Source: Pseudomonas oleovorans subsp. oleovorans (GTDB taxonomy: Bacteria > Pseudomonadota > Gammaproteobacteria > Pseudomonadales > Pseudomonadaceae). Taken from it: 64,000 nt of DNA. The position numbers and the translations under genes are program-made. The notes beneath the pieces were generated by a model. The model searched no databases and was not told where the DNA came from. It saw nothing but the letters and a program-made list of their open reading frames with translations. Positions 17,167-26,218 of the stretch are shown here, in pieces; the stretch's first letter is position 1, and each line of letters starts with the position of its first letter. Where the stretch lies: the NCBI RefSeq assembly GCF_002197815.1, contig NZ_NIUB01000021.1:1-64000 (forward strand), read 5' to 3'.

Positions 17167-17439
17167 ATGAGCGAAGGGCTTTCCATCCATCACGACCAGA
17201 CGAGTCATCAGTTCGTGACGACCGTCGATGGTGATCGCGCCTATCTGGCCTATATGGATCTGGGCAAGCAGACGCTGGATATCTATCGCACCTTCGTCCC
17301 CAATACCCTGCGCGGGCGCGGTATTGCCGCCGCGCTCACCGAGCATGCCCTGCAGTATGCCGAAGGCAAAGGCTATACGGTGATTCCCTCCTGTTCGTAT
17401 GTTGAGCGCTACATGGAACGCCGTTCGCGGCACCAGTAG
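17167..17439 (+). CDS. Small GNAT-fold acetyltransferase (YidJ-like)
   Basis: 90 aa, far shorter than normal GNAT enzymes but typical of the COG2388 class. The CoA-binding motif is visible as FVPNTLRGRGIAAALTEHAL, followed by YAEGKGYTVIPSCSYVERYM. Substrate unknown. GAGGAG lies seven bases before the ATG. It lies next to the DAHP synthase gene, facing it, as in P. aeruginosa. Confidence 0.85.
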   Translation: MSEGLSIHHDQTSHQFVTTVDGDRAYLAYMDLGKQTLDIYRTFVPNTLRGRGIAAALTEHALQYAEGKGYTVIPSCSYVERYMERRSRHQ

Positions 17440-17454
17440 AGTCGGCTCGGCAGG

Positions 17455-17476
17455 GGTGGGCTGAAGCCCACCCTAC
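17455..17476. repeat. Intergenic inverted repeat, GGTGGGCTGAAGCCCACC family
   Basis: GGTGGG-CTGAAG-CCCACC followed by CTAC. The same core occurs again at 32071-32156, so this is a dispersed intergenic repeat family. Confidence 0.7.
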
Positions 17477-17492
17477 GTTGAGCGCAGATATG

Positions 17493-17524
17493 AAAACGCC
17501 GGGCAATGCCCGGCGTTTGTTTTG
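17493..17524. terminator. Bidirectional terminator between the GNAT gene and aroF
   Basis: AAAACGCCGGGCA-ATGCCCGGCGTTTG, a ten-pair GC stem with A and T flanks on both sides. It serves the GNAT gene on plus and the DAHP synthase gene on minus. Confidence 0.9.
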
Positions 17525-17536
17525 CTGCGCTACCGC

Positions 17537-18625
17537 TTAGCCGCGAGGGCGCTTGGGCAGCACATCCTTGAGCTTGGCGTGCATGCTGCGCAGGCTCTTC
17601 TCGGTGGTATCCCAGTCGATGCAGGCATCGGTGATGGATACGCCGTACTTGAGGTCGCACAGGTTCTTCGGAATCGACTGATTGCCCCAGCCCAGGTGGC
17701 TCTCGACCATCAGACCAACGATGGAGTTGTTGCCCTCGAGGATCTGGTTGGCCACGTTCTCCAGCACCAGCGGCTGCAGGGCCGGGTCCTTATTGGAGTT
17801 GGCGTGGCTGCAGTCGACCATGATGTTTGGACGGATGCCGGCTTTGGTCAGTTCCTGCTCACAAATGGCCACACTGACCGAATCGTAGTTGGGTTTACCG
17901 TTGCCGCCGCGCAGTACCACGTGACCGTAGGCGTTGCCCTTGGTGGTGACGATGGACACGCCGCCTTCCTGGTTGATGCCGAGGAAGCGGTGTGGGCTGG
18001 AAACCGACTGCAGTGCATTGATCGCCACGGTCAGACCGCCGTCAGTACCATTCTTGAAGCCGACTGCCGAGGACAGGCCCGAGGCCATTTCGCGGTGGGT
18101 CTGGGATTCGGTGGTGCGCGCGCCGATGGCCGACCAGCTGATCAGGTCCTGCAGGTACTGCGGGGAAATCGGGTCGAGCGCCTCGGTGGCGGTGGGCAGG
18201 CCCATTTCCGCCAGGTCGCGCAGCAGCTTGCGGCCGATGTGCAGACCGTCCTGGATCTTGAACGAGTCATCCAGGTAGGGGTCGTTGATCAGGCCTTTCC
18301 AGCCGACCGTGGTACGCGGCTTCTCGAAGTACACGCGCATGACCAGGAACAGGCTATCGGACAGCTCGGCAGCTAGCACCTTGAGGCGCTCGGCATATTC
18401 GTGAGCGGCCTTGATGTCGTGGATGGAGCAAGGGCCGACGACCACGAACAGGCGATGATCCTTGCCGTCGAGGATGTCACGTACCACCTGGCGACCATGG
18501 GCAACGGTCTTCAGTGCAGCATCGGTCAGGGGGATTTCGCGTTTGAGCTGATCGGGGGTGATCAGCGTTTCGTTGGAAGCGACGTTGAGGTCGTCGATCG
18601 GTAAATCAGCCATCGTGCTATTCAT
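17537..18625 (-). CDS. aroF: 3-Deoxy-7-phosphoheptulonate (DAHP) synthase, class I
   Basis: 362-aa cytosolic enzyme joining phosphoenolpyruvate and erythrose 4-phosphate, the first step of aromatic amino acid synthesis. It has the class I motifs VVVGPCSIHD near residue 60, VMRVYFEKPRTTVGWKGLINDP, GARTTESQTHREMASGLS, and the metal- and PEP-binding residues in IMVDCSHANSNK and GVSITDACIDWD. Length matches the AroF/AroG/AroH family. Which amino acid feeds back cannot be told by eye; I recall the P. aeruginosa gene at this locus (PA1750) as tyrosine-type. A palindrome CCTCATA-N9-TATGAGG lies 133-155 bases upstream. Confidence 0.95.
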   Translation of the reverse strand: MNSTMADLPIDDLNVASNETLITPDQLKREIPLTDAALKTVAHGRQVVRDILDGKDHRLFVVVGPCSIHDIKAAHEYAERLKVLAAELSDSLFLVMRVYFEKPRTTVGWKGLINDPYLDDSFKIQDGLHIGRKLLRDLAEMGLPTATEALDPISPQYLQDLISWSAIGARTTESQTHREMASGLSSAVGFKNGTDGGLTVAINALQSVSSPHRFLGINQEGGVSIVTTKGNAYGHVVLRGGNGKPNYDSVSVAICEQELTKAGIRPNIMVDCSHANSNKDPALQPLVLENVANQILEGNNSIVGLMVESHLGWGNQSIPKNLCDLKYGVSITDACIDWDTTEKSLRSMHAKLKDVLPKRPRG

Positions 18626-18808
18626 CGGGTCAGGTCGTCAGGTCACGGGTGCCGGCCGCCAGCGATCCCCTATGGCGGTGCACAGCTAGTTGGTGCAGGG
18701 GGAGCCGAACCTTAGCGCGTACGGGGCTGCGCGACAATGGGCGTGAAGTCCAATGAGCCTCATAGATTGGCAGTATGAGGTGGCGTTTTGCTCCTGCAGA
18801 GGTTTTTT

Positions 18809-19222
18809 TCAGGCGAGATAGGGAAACTCCGCAGCATGCTTGGCGATCCAGTCCTGAGCGCATTGCTCGATGGCCATGGGCTGGCCCGACTCATGTTCGA
18901 GTTGTTGTCGGTAATGCTGGATCTGGCAGACCTGCTCGACCATACGCGCACGAAACAAGGTGTCTTCATCGATGAAGGCGATGCCCACCAGATAATCCCC
19001 CTCCTGTCGCCGGCACCAGGCCACGACGCCGGGATAGCGTGCCTGGTCGCCTAGTAGGGGAATACGTAGCTCCACCGAGGTACCGCGGCGAAACCCCCGC
19101 GACGAGTTGCACGCGACGCCGCCGAGGCTGATATTGTTCAGCCGCTGCCGAGGAATGCAGGCTTGTTTGCGCTGCACCAGTTCAACCGGCATGTCGCTTG
19201 GATGACGCAGAAACTTACGCAT
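18809..19222 (-). CDS. PilZ-domain protein (c-di-GMP receptor)
   Basis: 137 aa, almost only a PilZ domain. Both halves of the c-di-GMP-binding signature are present: RKFLR (RxxxR) at residues 2-6 and NNISLGG (NxSxxG) near residue 29. It therefore probably binds the second messenger. The C-terminal helices end QDWIAKHAAEFPYLA. I chose the ATG at 19222 because it puts the RxxxR motif at the very N-terminus, as in single-domain PilZ proteins. Its start codon overlaps that of the divergent thioredoxin-like gene in one CATG. Confidence 0.9.
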   Translation of the reverse strand: MRKFLRHPSDMPVELVQRKQACIPRQRLNNISLGGVACNSSRGFRRGTSVELRIPLLGDQARYPGVVAWCRRQEGDYLVGIAFIDEDTLFRARMVEQVCQIQHYRQQLEHESGQPMAIEQCAQDWIAKHAAEFPYLA

Positions 19223-19607
19223 GAACACCGACCTTGAATGCAGGCAAACTGACATCACTGAATTCAGTATAGCGACGCAATTGGAATTGACAGATCTGGA
19301 TGCCGACCGCCGGCTACTCGATCTTCCCGGCACCTCGCTACTGGTGTTCACAAGCACGGGCTGTGCCAGTTGCCGCTGGGCACGTCAGGCCTTGCCTGGC
19401 ATGCCGCTGCCCATAGAACGCCTGTGCTGGGTCGATGCCGGACATAACGCCGGACTGGTGACGCGATACGAGGTATTCCATCTACCGGCGCTGTTTCTGG
19501 TCAAGGACGGTCATTTCTTTGGCGCATTGCACACGCGTCTTACCCATTCCGATCTGGTTAACGCCATGGGCGAGGCCCTGCTTCGCCCGGCTGAGGAGCT
19601 TCCCTGA
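19221..19607 (+). CDS. Thioredoxin-fold protein with CASC motif
   Basis: 128 aa. A thioredoxin-like core is visible: a strand TSLLVFTSTG, then C48-A-S-C51 in place of CGPC, RWARQALPG, WVDAGHNAGLVTRYEVFHLPALFLVKDG with the cis-proline of the fold, and a final helix. There is no signal peptide, so it is cytosolic. It probably acts in thiol exchange, with an unknown partner. The stop overlaps the ATG of the next gene (TGATG), so it is cotranslated with the ketopantoate-reductase gene. The start codon overlaps the divergent PilZ gene. Confidence 0.8.
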   Translation: MNTDLECRQTDITEFSIATQLELTDLDADRRLLDLPGTSLLVFTSTGCASCRWARQALPGMPLPIERLCWVDAGHNAGLVTRYEVFHLPALFLVKDGHFFGALHTRLTHSDLVNAMGEALLRPAEELP

Positions 19608-20563
19608 TGTCTCAATACCCTGCGCCACGTATCGGCATCATCGGCACCGGTGCCATTGGCGGTTTCTACGGAATGCTGCTGGCTCGCGCGGGTCATGACG
19701 TGCACTTTTTGCTGCGCAGCGAGTACGGCGCGGTGGTCGAGCGAGGCCTGCAGTTGAACAGCGCGGTACATGGTGCACTGAACCTGGCGCCGGTACAGGC
19801 CTACCAGCATGTCGACGAGATGCCACCGTGCGACTGGTTGCTGGTCGGTGCCAAGACCACGGCCAATGCCGAGCTGGCGCCGCTGATTGCCAAGGCTACA
19901 GCGCCAGGTGCCAAGATGGTGCTGCTGCAAAATGGCCTGGCAGTGGAAGATGAGCTGCGCCCACTGTTGAGCGATGACCTGCATCTGTTGGGCGGGCTCT
20001 GTTACATCTGCGTTCATCGCAGTGCGCCGGGCGTGATCGAGCATCAGGCGCTGGGGGCGATCAACCTGGCCTATCACTCCGGACCGTTGACCGACGATGA
20101 GGCGCGATTGGCGCTGGCCGAGGAGGGCGCCAGCCTGCTGCGCAGCACCGGCCTGGATTCGGCGGCGATGCGTGATCTGGCGCAGACGCGCTGGCAGAAG
20201 TTGGTGTGGAACATCCCTTATAACGGCCTGTCGGTGCTGCTCGATGCCGATACACGGCGCCTGATGGGTAATGCTGACAGCCGCGCACTGATCGCTGACA
20301 TGATGCAGGAAGTGGTGCAGGCTGCTCAGGTACTGGGCTACGTCATGCCGGACAGCTATGCGGACAAATTGCTGACCGCCACACAGCGCATGCCCGATTA
20401 CCTGCCGAGCATGTACCACGACTTTGCCCAGGGGCGACCGGCCGAGCTGCACGCCATCTATGAAGCACCTCTGGCGGCTGCCGATGCCGCGGGTTTCGAT
20501 ATGCCCAAGGTGCGCGCCCTGTATCAGGCGCTACGTTTCATTCAGGCTCGCCGGGAGGCCTAA
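19607..20563 (+). CDS. panE: Ketopantoate reductase family protein (PanE/ApbA)
   Basis: 318-aa NADPH-dependent reductase; the family makes pantoate for coenzyme A. The N-terminal Rossmann motif is GIIGTGAIGGFYGMLLARAGH. ALxQNG-type text follows (MVLLQNGLAVED), then the catalytic lysine segment TRWQKLVWNIPYNGLSVLL, and the late signature PSMYHDFAQGRPAELHAIYEAPL, close to the S-M-x-D-x-x-x-G-R-x-x-E-x consensus. Pseudomonads often carry several PanE paralogues, so pantothenate synthesis is not certain. It overlaps the thioredoxin-like gene upstream and lies two bases before the nucleotidase gene. Confidence 0.85.
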   Translation: MSQYPAPRIGIIGTGAIGGFYGMLLARAGHDVHFLLRSEYGAVVERGLQLNSAVHGALNLAPVQAYQHVDEMPPCDWLLVGAKTTANAELAPLIAKATAPGAKMVLLQNGLAVEDELRPLLSDDLHLLGGLCYICVHRSAPGVIEHQALGAINLAYHSGPLTDDEARLALAEEGASLLRSTGLDSAAMRDLAQTRWQKLVWNIPYNGLSVLLDADTRRLMGNADSRALIADMMQEVVQAAQVLGYVMPDSYADKLLTATQRMPDYLPSMYHDFAQGRPAELHAIYEAPLAAADAAGFDMPKVRALYQALRFIQARREA

Positions 20564-20565
20564 GC

Positions 20566-21471
20566 ATGGGTAAGGGGCTGGGGGACAAACTGGTGCTGGC
20601 GATTTCCTCGCGGGCGCTGTTCGATCTGAGTGAAAGTCACCAGATCTACGAAAGCGAAGGGGTGGAAGCCTATCGCCGCTATCAGATCGAGCATGAAGAC
20701 GAAGTGCTGATGCCGGGCGACGCCTTTCCGCTGGTGGAGAAGCTGCTTGGGCTGAACACACGGCTCAGCGAACAGCGCGTGGAGGTCATCCTGGTGTCGC
20801 GTAACAGCGCCGATACCGGGCTGCGTGCGTTCAACTCGATCCAGCACTACGGGCTCGGCATATCCCGCGCCGCCTTCGTCGGCGGCCGTAGCCCCGATCC
20901 TTATCTGGCGGCCTTTGGCTGTCATCTGTTTCTGTCTACTCATGCCGACGATGTGCGTAATGCACTGAAGGCCGGTTTCGGCGCAGCCACGCTGCTTTCC
21001 GGTGGCGCGCGGCGGGCGAACAGCAACGAACTGCGCATCGCCTTCGATGGCGATGCCGTGCTGTTCTCCGACGATTCCGAGCGCGTCTACCAGAGTGGCG
21101 GTCTCAACGCCTTCCAGGATCATGAGCGCGAAGCCGCAAGGCAGGCGCTGCTGGGTGGGCCTTTCAAACCCTTCCTGGCGGCACTGCACAGCCTGCAGCA
21201 GGAGTTTCCCGAGGCAGACTGCCCGATCCGTACGGCGCTGGTTACCGCGCGTTCGGCGCCGGCACATGAGCGTGTGATTCGCACCCTGCGGGAATGGAAC
21301 ATCCGTCTGGATGAATCCTTCTTCCTTGGCGGGCTGGACAAGTCGGCGGTGCTGGAGGCCTTCGCTGCCGATGTGTTCTTCGATGACCAGACCGGACACT
21401 GTGAAAAAGCTCGTCAGGTGGTAGCGACCGGTCATGTCCCCCATGGCGTCAGCAACGAGTTGGTGCCCTGA
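20566..21471 (+). CDS. Cytosolic 5'-nucleotidase (5_nucleotid family)
   Basis: 301 aa, a HAD-like nucleotidase of the NT5C1-related PF06189 family that removes phosphate from nucleoside monophosphates. Seen motifs: LAISSRALFDLSESH (substituted HAD motif I), ILVSRNSADTGLRAFNSI, RAAFVGGRSPDPYLAAF, IAFDGDAVLFSDDSERVY and VFFDDQTGHCEKA. Two bases separate it from the reductase gene, so it is the third gene of that operon. Confidence 0.85.
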   Translation: MGKGLGDKLVLAISSRALFDLSESHQIYESEGVEAYRRYQIEHEDEVLMPGDAFPLVEKLLGLNTRLSEQRVEVILVSRNSADTGLRAFNSIQHYGLGISRAAFVGGRSPDPYLAAFGCHLFLSTHADDVRNALKAGFGAATLLSGGARRANSNELRIAFDGDAVLFSDDSERVYQSGGLNAFQDHEREAARQALLGGPFKPFLAALHSLQQEFPEADCPIRTALVTARSAPAHERVIRTLREWNIRLDESFFLGGLDKSAVLEAFAADVFFDDQTGHCEKARQVVATGHVPHGVSNELVP

Positions 21472-21481
21472 GCCTGAGCCG

Positions 21482-21505
21482 ATGCAGGCGCTCAAGCGCC
21501 TGCAT
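21482..21505 (+). terminator. Hairpin after the nucleotidase gene
   Basis: ATGCAGGCGC-TCAA-GCGCCTGCAT, a perfect ten-pair stem ten bases after the stop. There is no clear T-run, so termination would be weak or need Rho. Confidence 0.55.
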
Positions 21506-21600
21506 ATAGCCATTCGTCCTAAATAACGCTGCCAATCTTGCTTTGTCTGATGCGCTGCTAAGCTCAATGAAGGGCCTGCGCCAGCAGTCGAGGAGGCCGT

Positions 21601-22101
21601 GTGATCCGTTCGATACTCTATGCCACCGATCTGGGGCTTTATGCTTCCTATGTGCTGCAGCACGCCCTTGCCATGAGCCGTAGCTTCAAGGCTGATCTGT
21701 ATGTGGTGCATGCGGTTGAACCCATGGGGTTGTTCGCTGAGTCCGTCCTGCAGACCTACCTGGACGAAGGCACCCTCGGCGAGTTGCGCCGTAATGGGCT
21801 TGGCACTGTCATGAGCAGTATCGAGCAGCGTGTGTTCGAAGGGTTCCGTGATGAGCTGGGGGAGGGCCAGCAGGATCTGCAACTGATTCGAGCCGTGCGC
21901 GTACTGCAGGGCGACCCGCCTGCGGTGATTCTCGAGGAGGCGCAGAAACTTGGGGTGGATCTGCTGGTCGTAGGCAGTCATAGCCATGGCACGGATCTGA
22001 CCGTACCGCTGGGGCGTACGTCCGCACGGATCGTGCAGCTATCGGAAGTGCCGGTGTATCTGGTGCCCATGCTGCAGCATCGCGGTCATGGGGATTTGTA
22101 A
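21601..22101 (+). CDS. Universal stress protein, UspA family
   Basis: 166-aa single-domain Usp. It begins IRSILYATDLGLYASYVLQHALAMS and ends with the ATP-binding-type loop VGSHSHGTDLTVPLGRTSARIVQLSEVPVYLVP (G-2x-G-9x-G-S/T pattern). The start is GTG with GAGGAG eight bases upstream. Role in stress survival is inferred from the family. It lies just before cysB but has its own gap of about 130 bases on the 5' side. Confidence 0.88.
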   Translation: MIRSILYATDLGLYASYVLQHALAMSRSFKADLYVVHAVEPMGLFAESVLQTYLDEGTLGELRRNGLGTVMSSIEQRVFEGFRDELGEGQQDLQLIRAVRVLQGDPPAVILEEAQKLGVDLLVVGSHSHGTDLTVPLGRTSARIVQLSEVPVYLVPMLQHRGHGDL

Positions 22102-22197
22102 ATGGGGTACCTAATAAAACGTTCTAGGCTGTTCGATTAAACCAATAATATGGTTATATACGGCATTGGCAGTTGTTGGCCTGCCTTACTGCTCTGA

Positions 22198-23181
<984 letters not shown>

Positions 23182-23197
23182 CACCGCAGGTGTCACG

Positions 23198-23229
23198 AAA
23201 AATGGCGCCTATAAGGCGCCATTTTGTTT
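23198..23229. terminator. Bidirectional terminator between cysB and the PAPS-reductase relative
   Basis: AAAAATGGCGCC-TATAA-GGCGCCATTTTG, followed by T-rich sequence on plus and A-rich (T-run on minus) on the other side. Confidence 0.92.
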
Positions 23230-23240
23230 TTGTACGCAGA

Positions 23241-23861
23241 TCAGTGGTTCAGGTGCAGGCCGCATTCGCGATTGTCTTCGCCCTTGGTCGGATCGAAGTA
23301 ATCGAATTCGTTCGGCAGGTCGTGGGCGACCAGGTACTGATACAGATCCTTGGAGGTCCAGTGCAGCAGCGGGGCGACCTTGATCAGGCCGTCCGGGTTG
23401 ATGCTGATAGGGGCCATCTGCGCGCGCACGGCGGTGTCGGTGGCACGCAGGGCGGTGAACCAGACGCTGGGTGCGGTCTCGCGCAGGGCGCGGGCGAAGG
23501 GCTCGAGCTTCACTTCCTCGGTGAACGCGGCGTGGCGCGGATCATCCAGGCCAGGCACCGGGCCGTCGATGGCCTCGCGGTGCGCGCGTGAACGCTTGGG
23601 CAGGTAGATGATCAGGTTGAGGCCCAGCTTGCGGGTTACCTCGTCGGCGAAGCGATAGGTGGCTTCGGTGTTGTAGCCGCTGTCCATCCAGACCACCGGG
23701 ATATCCGGTTTGACCTGGCTGACCATGTGCAGGATCACCGCTTCGAAAGGGCGGAAGTTGGTGGTGCAGATGGCGGGTTTGCCCAGCCCTATGGCCCACT
23801 GCACCAGCTTTTCAGGCTGGTTGCCGAGTTCGGCGTTGAGCGCGTCCAGGTCGAGTTCCAT
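23241..23861 (-). CDS. PAPS-reductase family protein (CysH-like, single-cysteine type)
   Basis: 206 aa of the PAPS reductase/adenine-alpha-hydrolase fold. Seen: CTTNFRPFEAVILHMVSQ in place of the PP-loop SxSFG motif, PDIPVVWMDSGYNTEATYRFADE, VWFTALRATDTAVR, and the C-terminal RECGLHLNH, which carries the catalytic cysteine of E. coli-type CysH. The two CC...CxxC pairs that hold the [4Fe-4S] cluster of the P. aeruginosa APS reductase are missing, and the protein is some 60 residues shorter. It sits where PAO1, as I recall, has cysH, between cysB and thrH. It may be a thioredoxin-dependent PAPS reductase or a relative with another role. Confidence 0.75.
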   Translation of the reverse strand: MELDLDALNAELGNQPEKLVQWAIGLGKPAICTTNFRPFEAVILHMVSQVKPDIPVVWMDSGYNTEATYRFADEVTRKLGLNLIIYLPKRSRAHREAIDGPVPGLDDPRHAAFTEEVKLEPFARALRETAPSVWFTALRATDTAVRAQMAPISINPDGLIKVAPLLHWTSKDLYQYLVAHDLPNEFDYFDPTKGEDNRECGLHLNH

Positions 23862-24031
23862 GGTGAGGATTCCAGATCGTGTGCGTGAAGGTGCGATGGT
23901 AGCAAAGGCCGGTTATGCAGCTAAATAACTAGCTGGATGGTAGAGCTTCAGTATGGTTATAAGCCGTCGCATTGCGCCCACCAGGCTCAGCGGCTAGAGT
24001 GCCGGCTTTTGGCTCAACCGAGGAGTGGCCT

Positions 24032-24649
24032 GTGGAAATCGCGTGTCTCGACCTGGAAGGCGTACTGGTCCCGGAAATCTGGATCGCCTTTGCGGAAAAA
24101 ACCGGTATCGAGTCGCTCAAGGCGACCACCCGCGACATCCCCGATTATGACGTGCTGATGCAGCAACGCCTGCGCATTCTCGATGAGCACGGCCTGAAGT
24201 TGAAGGACATTCAGGACGTGATCGCTACCCTGAAGCCGCTCGATGGCGCAGTGGAGTTCGTCGACTGGCTGCGTGAACGTTTTCAGGTGGTGATTCTCTC
24301 CGACACCTTCTACGAGTTCTCCCAGCCGCTGATGCGTCAGCTCGGTTTCCCGACTCTCCTGTGCCACCGCCTGATCACCGACGAGAACGATCGTGTGGTC
24401 AGCTACCAGCTGCGCCAGAAGGATCCCAAGCGTCAGTCGGTCATCGCCTTTAAGAGTCTGTACTACCGCGTTATCGCGGCCGGTGACTCGTACAACGACA
24501 CCACCATGCTCAGCGAAGCCCATGCCGGCATCCTGTTCCATGCGCCGGAAAACGTGATTCGCGAGTTTCCGCAATTCCCGGCCGTGCATACCTACGAGGA
24601 TCTGAAGCAGGAATTCCTCAAGGCATCGAACCGCAAGCTGAGCCTGTAG
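24032..24649 (+). CDS. thrH: Phosphoserine/homoserine phosphotransferase ThrH
   Basis: 205-aa HAD-superfamily enzyme, the exact length of P. aeruginosa ThrH, with phosphoserine phosphatase and phosphoserine:homoserine phosphotransferase activity. HAD motif I is CLDLEGVLVPEIW (Asp7, Glu9), motif II ILSDTFYEF, motif III a lysine in RQKDPKRQSV, and motif IV AAGDSYNDTTML. The start is GTG 24032 with AGGAG seven bases upstream. It links serine and threonine synthesis. Confidence 0.95.
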   Translation: MEIACLDLEGVLVPEIWIAFAEKTGIESLKATTRDIPDYDVLMQQRLRILDEHGLKLKDIQDVIATLKPLDGAVEFVDWLRERFQVVILSDTFYEFSQPLMRQLGFPTLLCHRLITDENDRVVSYQLRQKDPKRQSVIAFKSLYYRVIAAGDSYNDTTMLSEAHAGILFHAPENVIREFPQFPAVHTYEDLKQEFLKASNRKLSL

Positions 24650-24654
24650 CTGAC

Positions 24655-24706
24655 GTAGTGCGGGTGTAACCCGCCATCGCAATCTGGCGGGTTGCACCCG
24701 CACTAC
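24655..24706. repeat. Inverted repeat between thrH and pabB
   Basis: GTAGTGCGGGTG-TAACCCGCC and GGCGGGTTG-CACCCGCACTAC form a long hairpin of about 50 bases between convergent genes. Like other repeats of this genome it starts with GTAG and ends with CTAC, and it may end both transcripts. Confidence 0.65.
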
Positions 24707-24710
24707 GTTT

Positions 24711-26054
24711 CTAAAGCCCCTCCAGCGTCTCCAGCAATACCTTCACCTTGGTGATGGATTCCTGGTATTCGGCCTGCCAGTTGGAGTCGGCGACTATACC
24801 GCCGCCGCCCCAGCAACTGACCTTGCCGTCCTTGACCAGCAGGCTGCGAATGGCGATGGAGCTGTCCATCTCACCGCGTACGTCGAGATACAGCAAGGAG
24901 CCGCAATAGAGCCCGCGCCGTGTCGGCTCCAGCTCATCGATGATCTGCATGGCGCGGATCTTCGGTGCGCCGGTGATGGAGCCACCAGGGAAACTGCAGG
25001 CGATCAGGTCCAGCGCATCCTTGCCGGGCGCCAGCTCGGCGGTGACGCAACTGACCAGATGATGCACGTTGGGATAGCTCTCCAGGGCGAACAGCTCCGG
25101 TACTTTCACCGAACCGATGCGGCAGCTGCGGCCCAGATCGTTGCGCAGCAGATCGACGATCATCAGGTTCTCGGCGCGGTCTTTGCTGCTCGCCAACAGC
25201 TCCTGCGCCTGCGCTTGATCATCGTCGGTGTCATCGCCGCGGCGCCGAGTGCCCTTGATCGGACGGGTTTCCACCTGACCGCTGCTGACCTTGAGAAAGC
25301 GTTCGGGCGACAGGCTGAGAATGGCGTCGCCATCGCCCAGGCTCTGAAAACCCGAGAAAGGCGTGGGGCAGGCCTGGCGCAGTGCGAGGTATGCCGCCCA
25401 GGGATCACCCGTGCAGGGCGCCTGGAAGCGCTGGGCGAAATTCACCTGATAGCAATCGCCAGCGAGGATGTAGCCCTGGATGCGCTCGATCGCCTGGCGA
25501 TAACGGTGCTCGTCGATAGCGGCCTGGAACGGCTGAGTCAGTCGGAAGGGCGCGAGTTCCTCGTCATGCGCTGCTTCGAACAGCATCCGCAGGCGCCGGC
25601 GCTCTGCCTCCGGCAGCGCCGGGTGAAACAGCAGGGTGCTGGTACCCAACTGGTGATCGCTGATCAGTGCCCAGGCGTAGAGACCGAAACGGGCATCCTC
25701 GAGATCGAGATCATCGACGCTCTGTTCGGGCAGCACTTCCAGGCGGCGGCCGAAGTCATAAGACAGGTAGCCGATCAAACCACCGACGAATGGCAGCTCC
25801 TGCTGTGCTGGAGCCTCGGCGGGGCCGAGGCTCTGCAATGCGCCTCGCAGACGTTGCAGAAAGCCGTTGGCCGATTCGTCGGGCGTGGGCGCCAGTTCTG
25901 CCAATGGCCAGGCGCTCATAAGGTCATAGCGTCCACGCGTGGCATTCGGTCGTCCGGCATCCAGCAGTACGGCGCCGGGGGCCTGGCGAATGCGCTGGAA
26001 GTAGTCGCTGGGGTCGGTGCGGTAAGCAATAGGGTGCAGAGAGCAGCTGGGCAT
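24711..26054 (-). CDS. pabB: Aminodeoxychorismate synthase component I (PabB)
   Basis: 447-aa chorismate-utilising enzyme that aminates chorismate for folate synthesis. Family motifs: ETRPIKGTRRRG, ENLMIVDLLRNDLGR, ACSFPGGSITGAPKIRAM and a final YCGSLLYLDVRGEMDSSIAIR, plus AGDCYQVNFAQRF in the middle. The ATG at 26054 (MPSCSLHPIAYR) resembles other PabB N-termini; an ATG at 26108 would add 18 residues and neither has a clear ribosome site. It is convergent with thrH. Confidence 0.92.
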   Translation of the reverse strand: MPSCSLHPIAYRTDPSDYFQRIRQAPGAVLLDAGRPNATRGRYDLMSAWPLAELAPTPDESANGFLQRLRGALQSLGPAEAPAQQELPFVGGLIGYLSYDFGRRLEVLPEQSVDDLDLEDARFGLYAWALISDHQLGTSTLLFHPALPEAERRRLRMLFEAAHDEELAPFRLTQPFQAAIDEHRYRQAIERIQGYILAGDCYQVNFAQRFQAPCTGDPWAAYLALRQACPTPFSGFQSLGDGDAILSLSPERFLKVSSGQVETRPIKGTRRRGDDTDDDQAQAQELLASSKDRAENLMIVDLLRNDLGRSCRIGSVKVPELFALESYPNVHHLVSCVTAELAPGKDALDLIACSFPGGSITGAPKIRAMQIIDELEPTRRGLYCGSLLYLDVRGEMDSSIAIRSLLVKDGKVSCWGGGGIVADSNWQAEYQESITKVKVLLETLEGL

Positions 26055-26218
26055 GCGTGGCAGTCGAATGGGTTGAAAGAGCGATTGTAGTCCGCCGCTA
26101 ATATTCATCCTAGGGCTTCGGCCAGGTTTGCTCCGGTACGCTCGGCTGATTAGTATGGAGTCGTGCCAGGGTGTTGAACTGCCGTACCAAAACAACAGTG
26201 AATGAAGGAATCCAGGCC

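Noticed and set aside
18758..18780. CCTCATA-N9-TATGAGG upstream of aroF
   Set aside because: A perfect 7-bp inverted repeat, but it fits no known operator I can name, has no T-run and may be chance; noted under aroF only.
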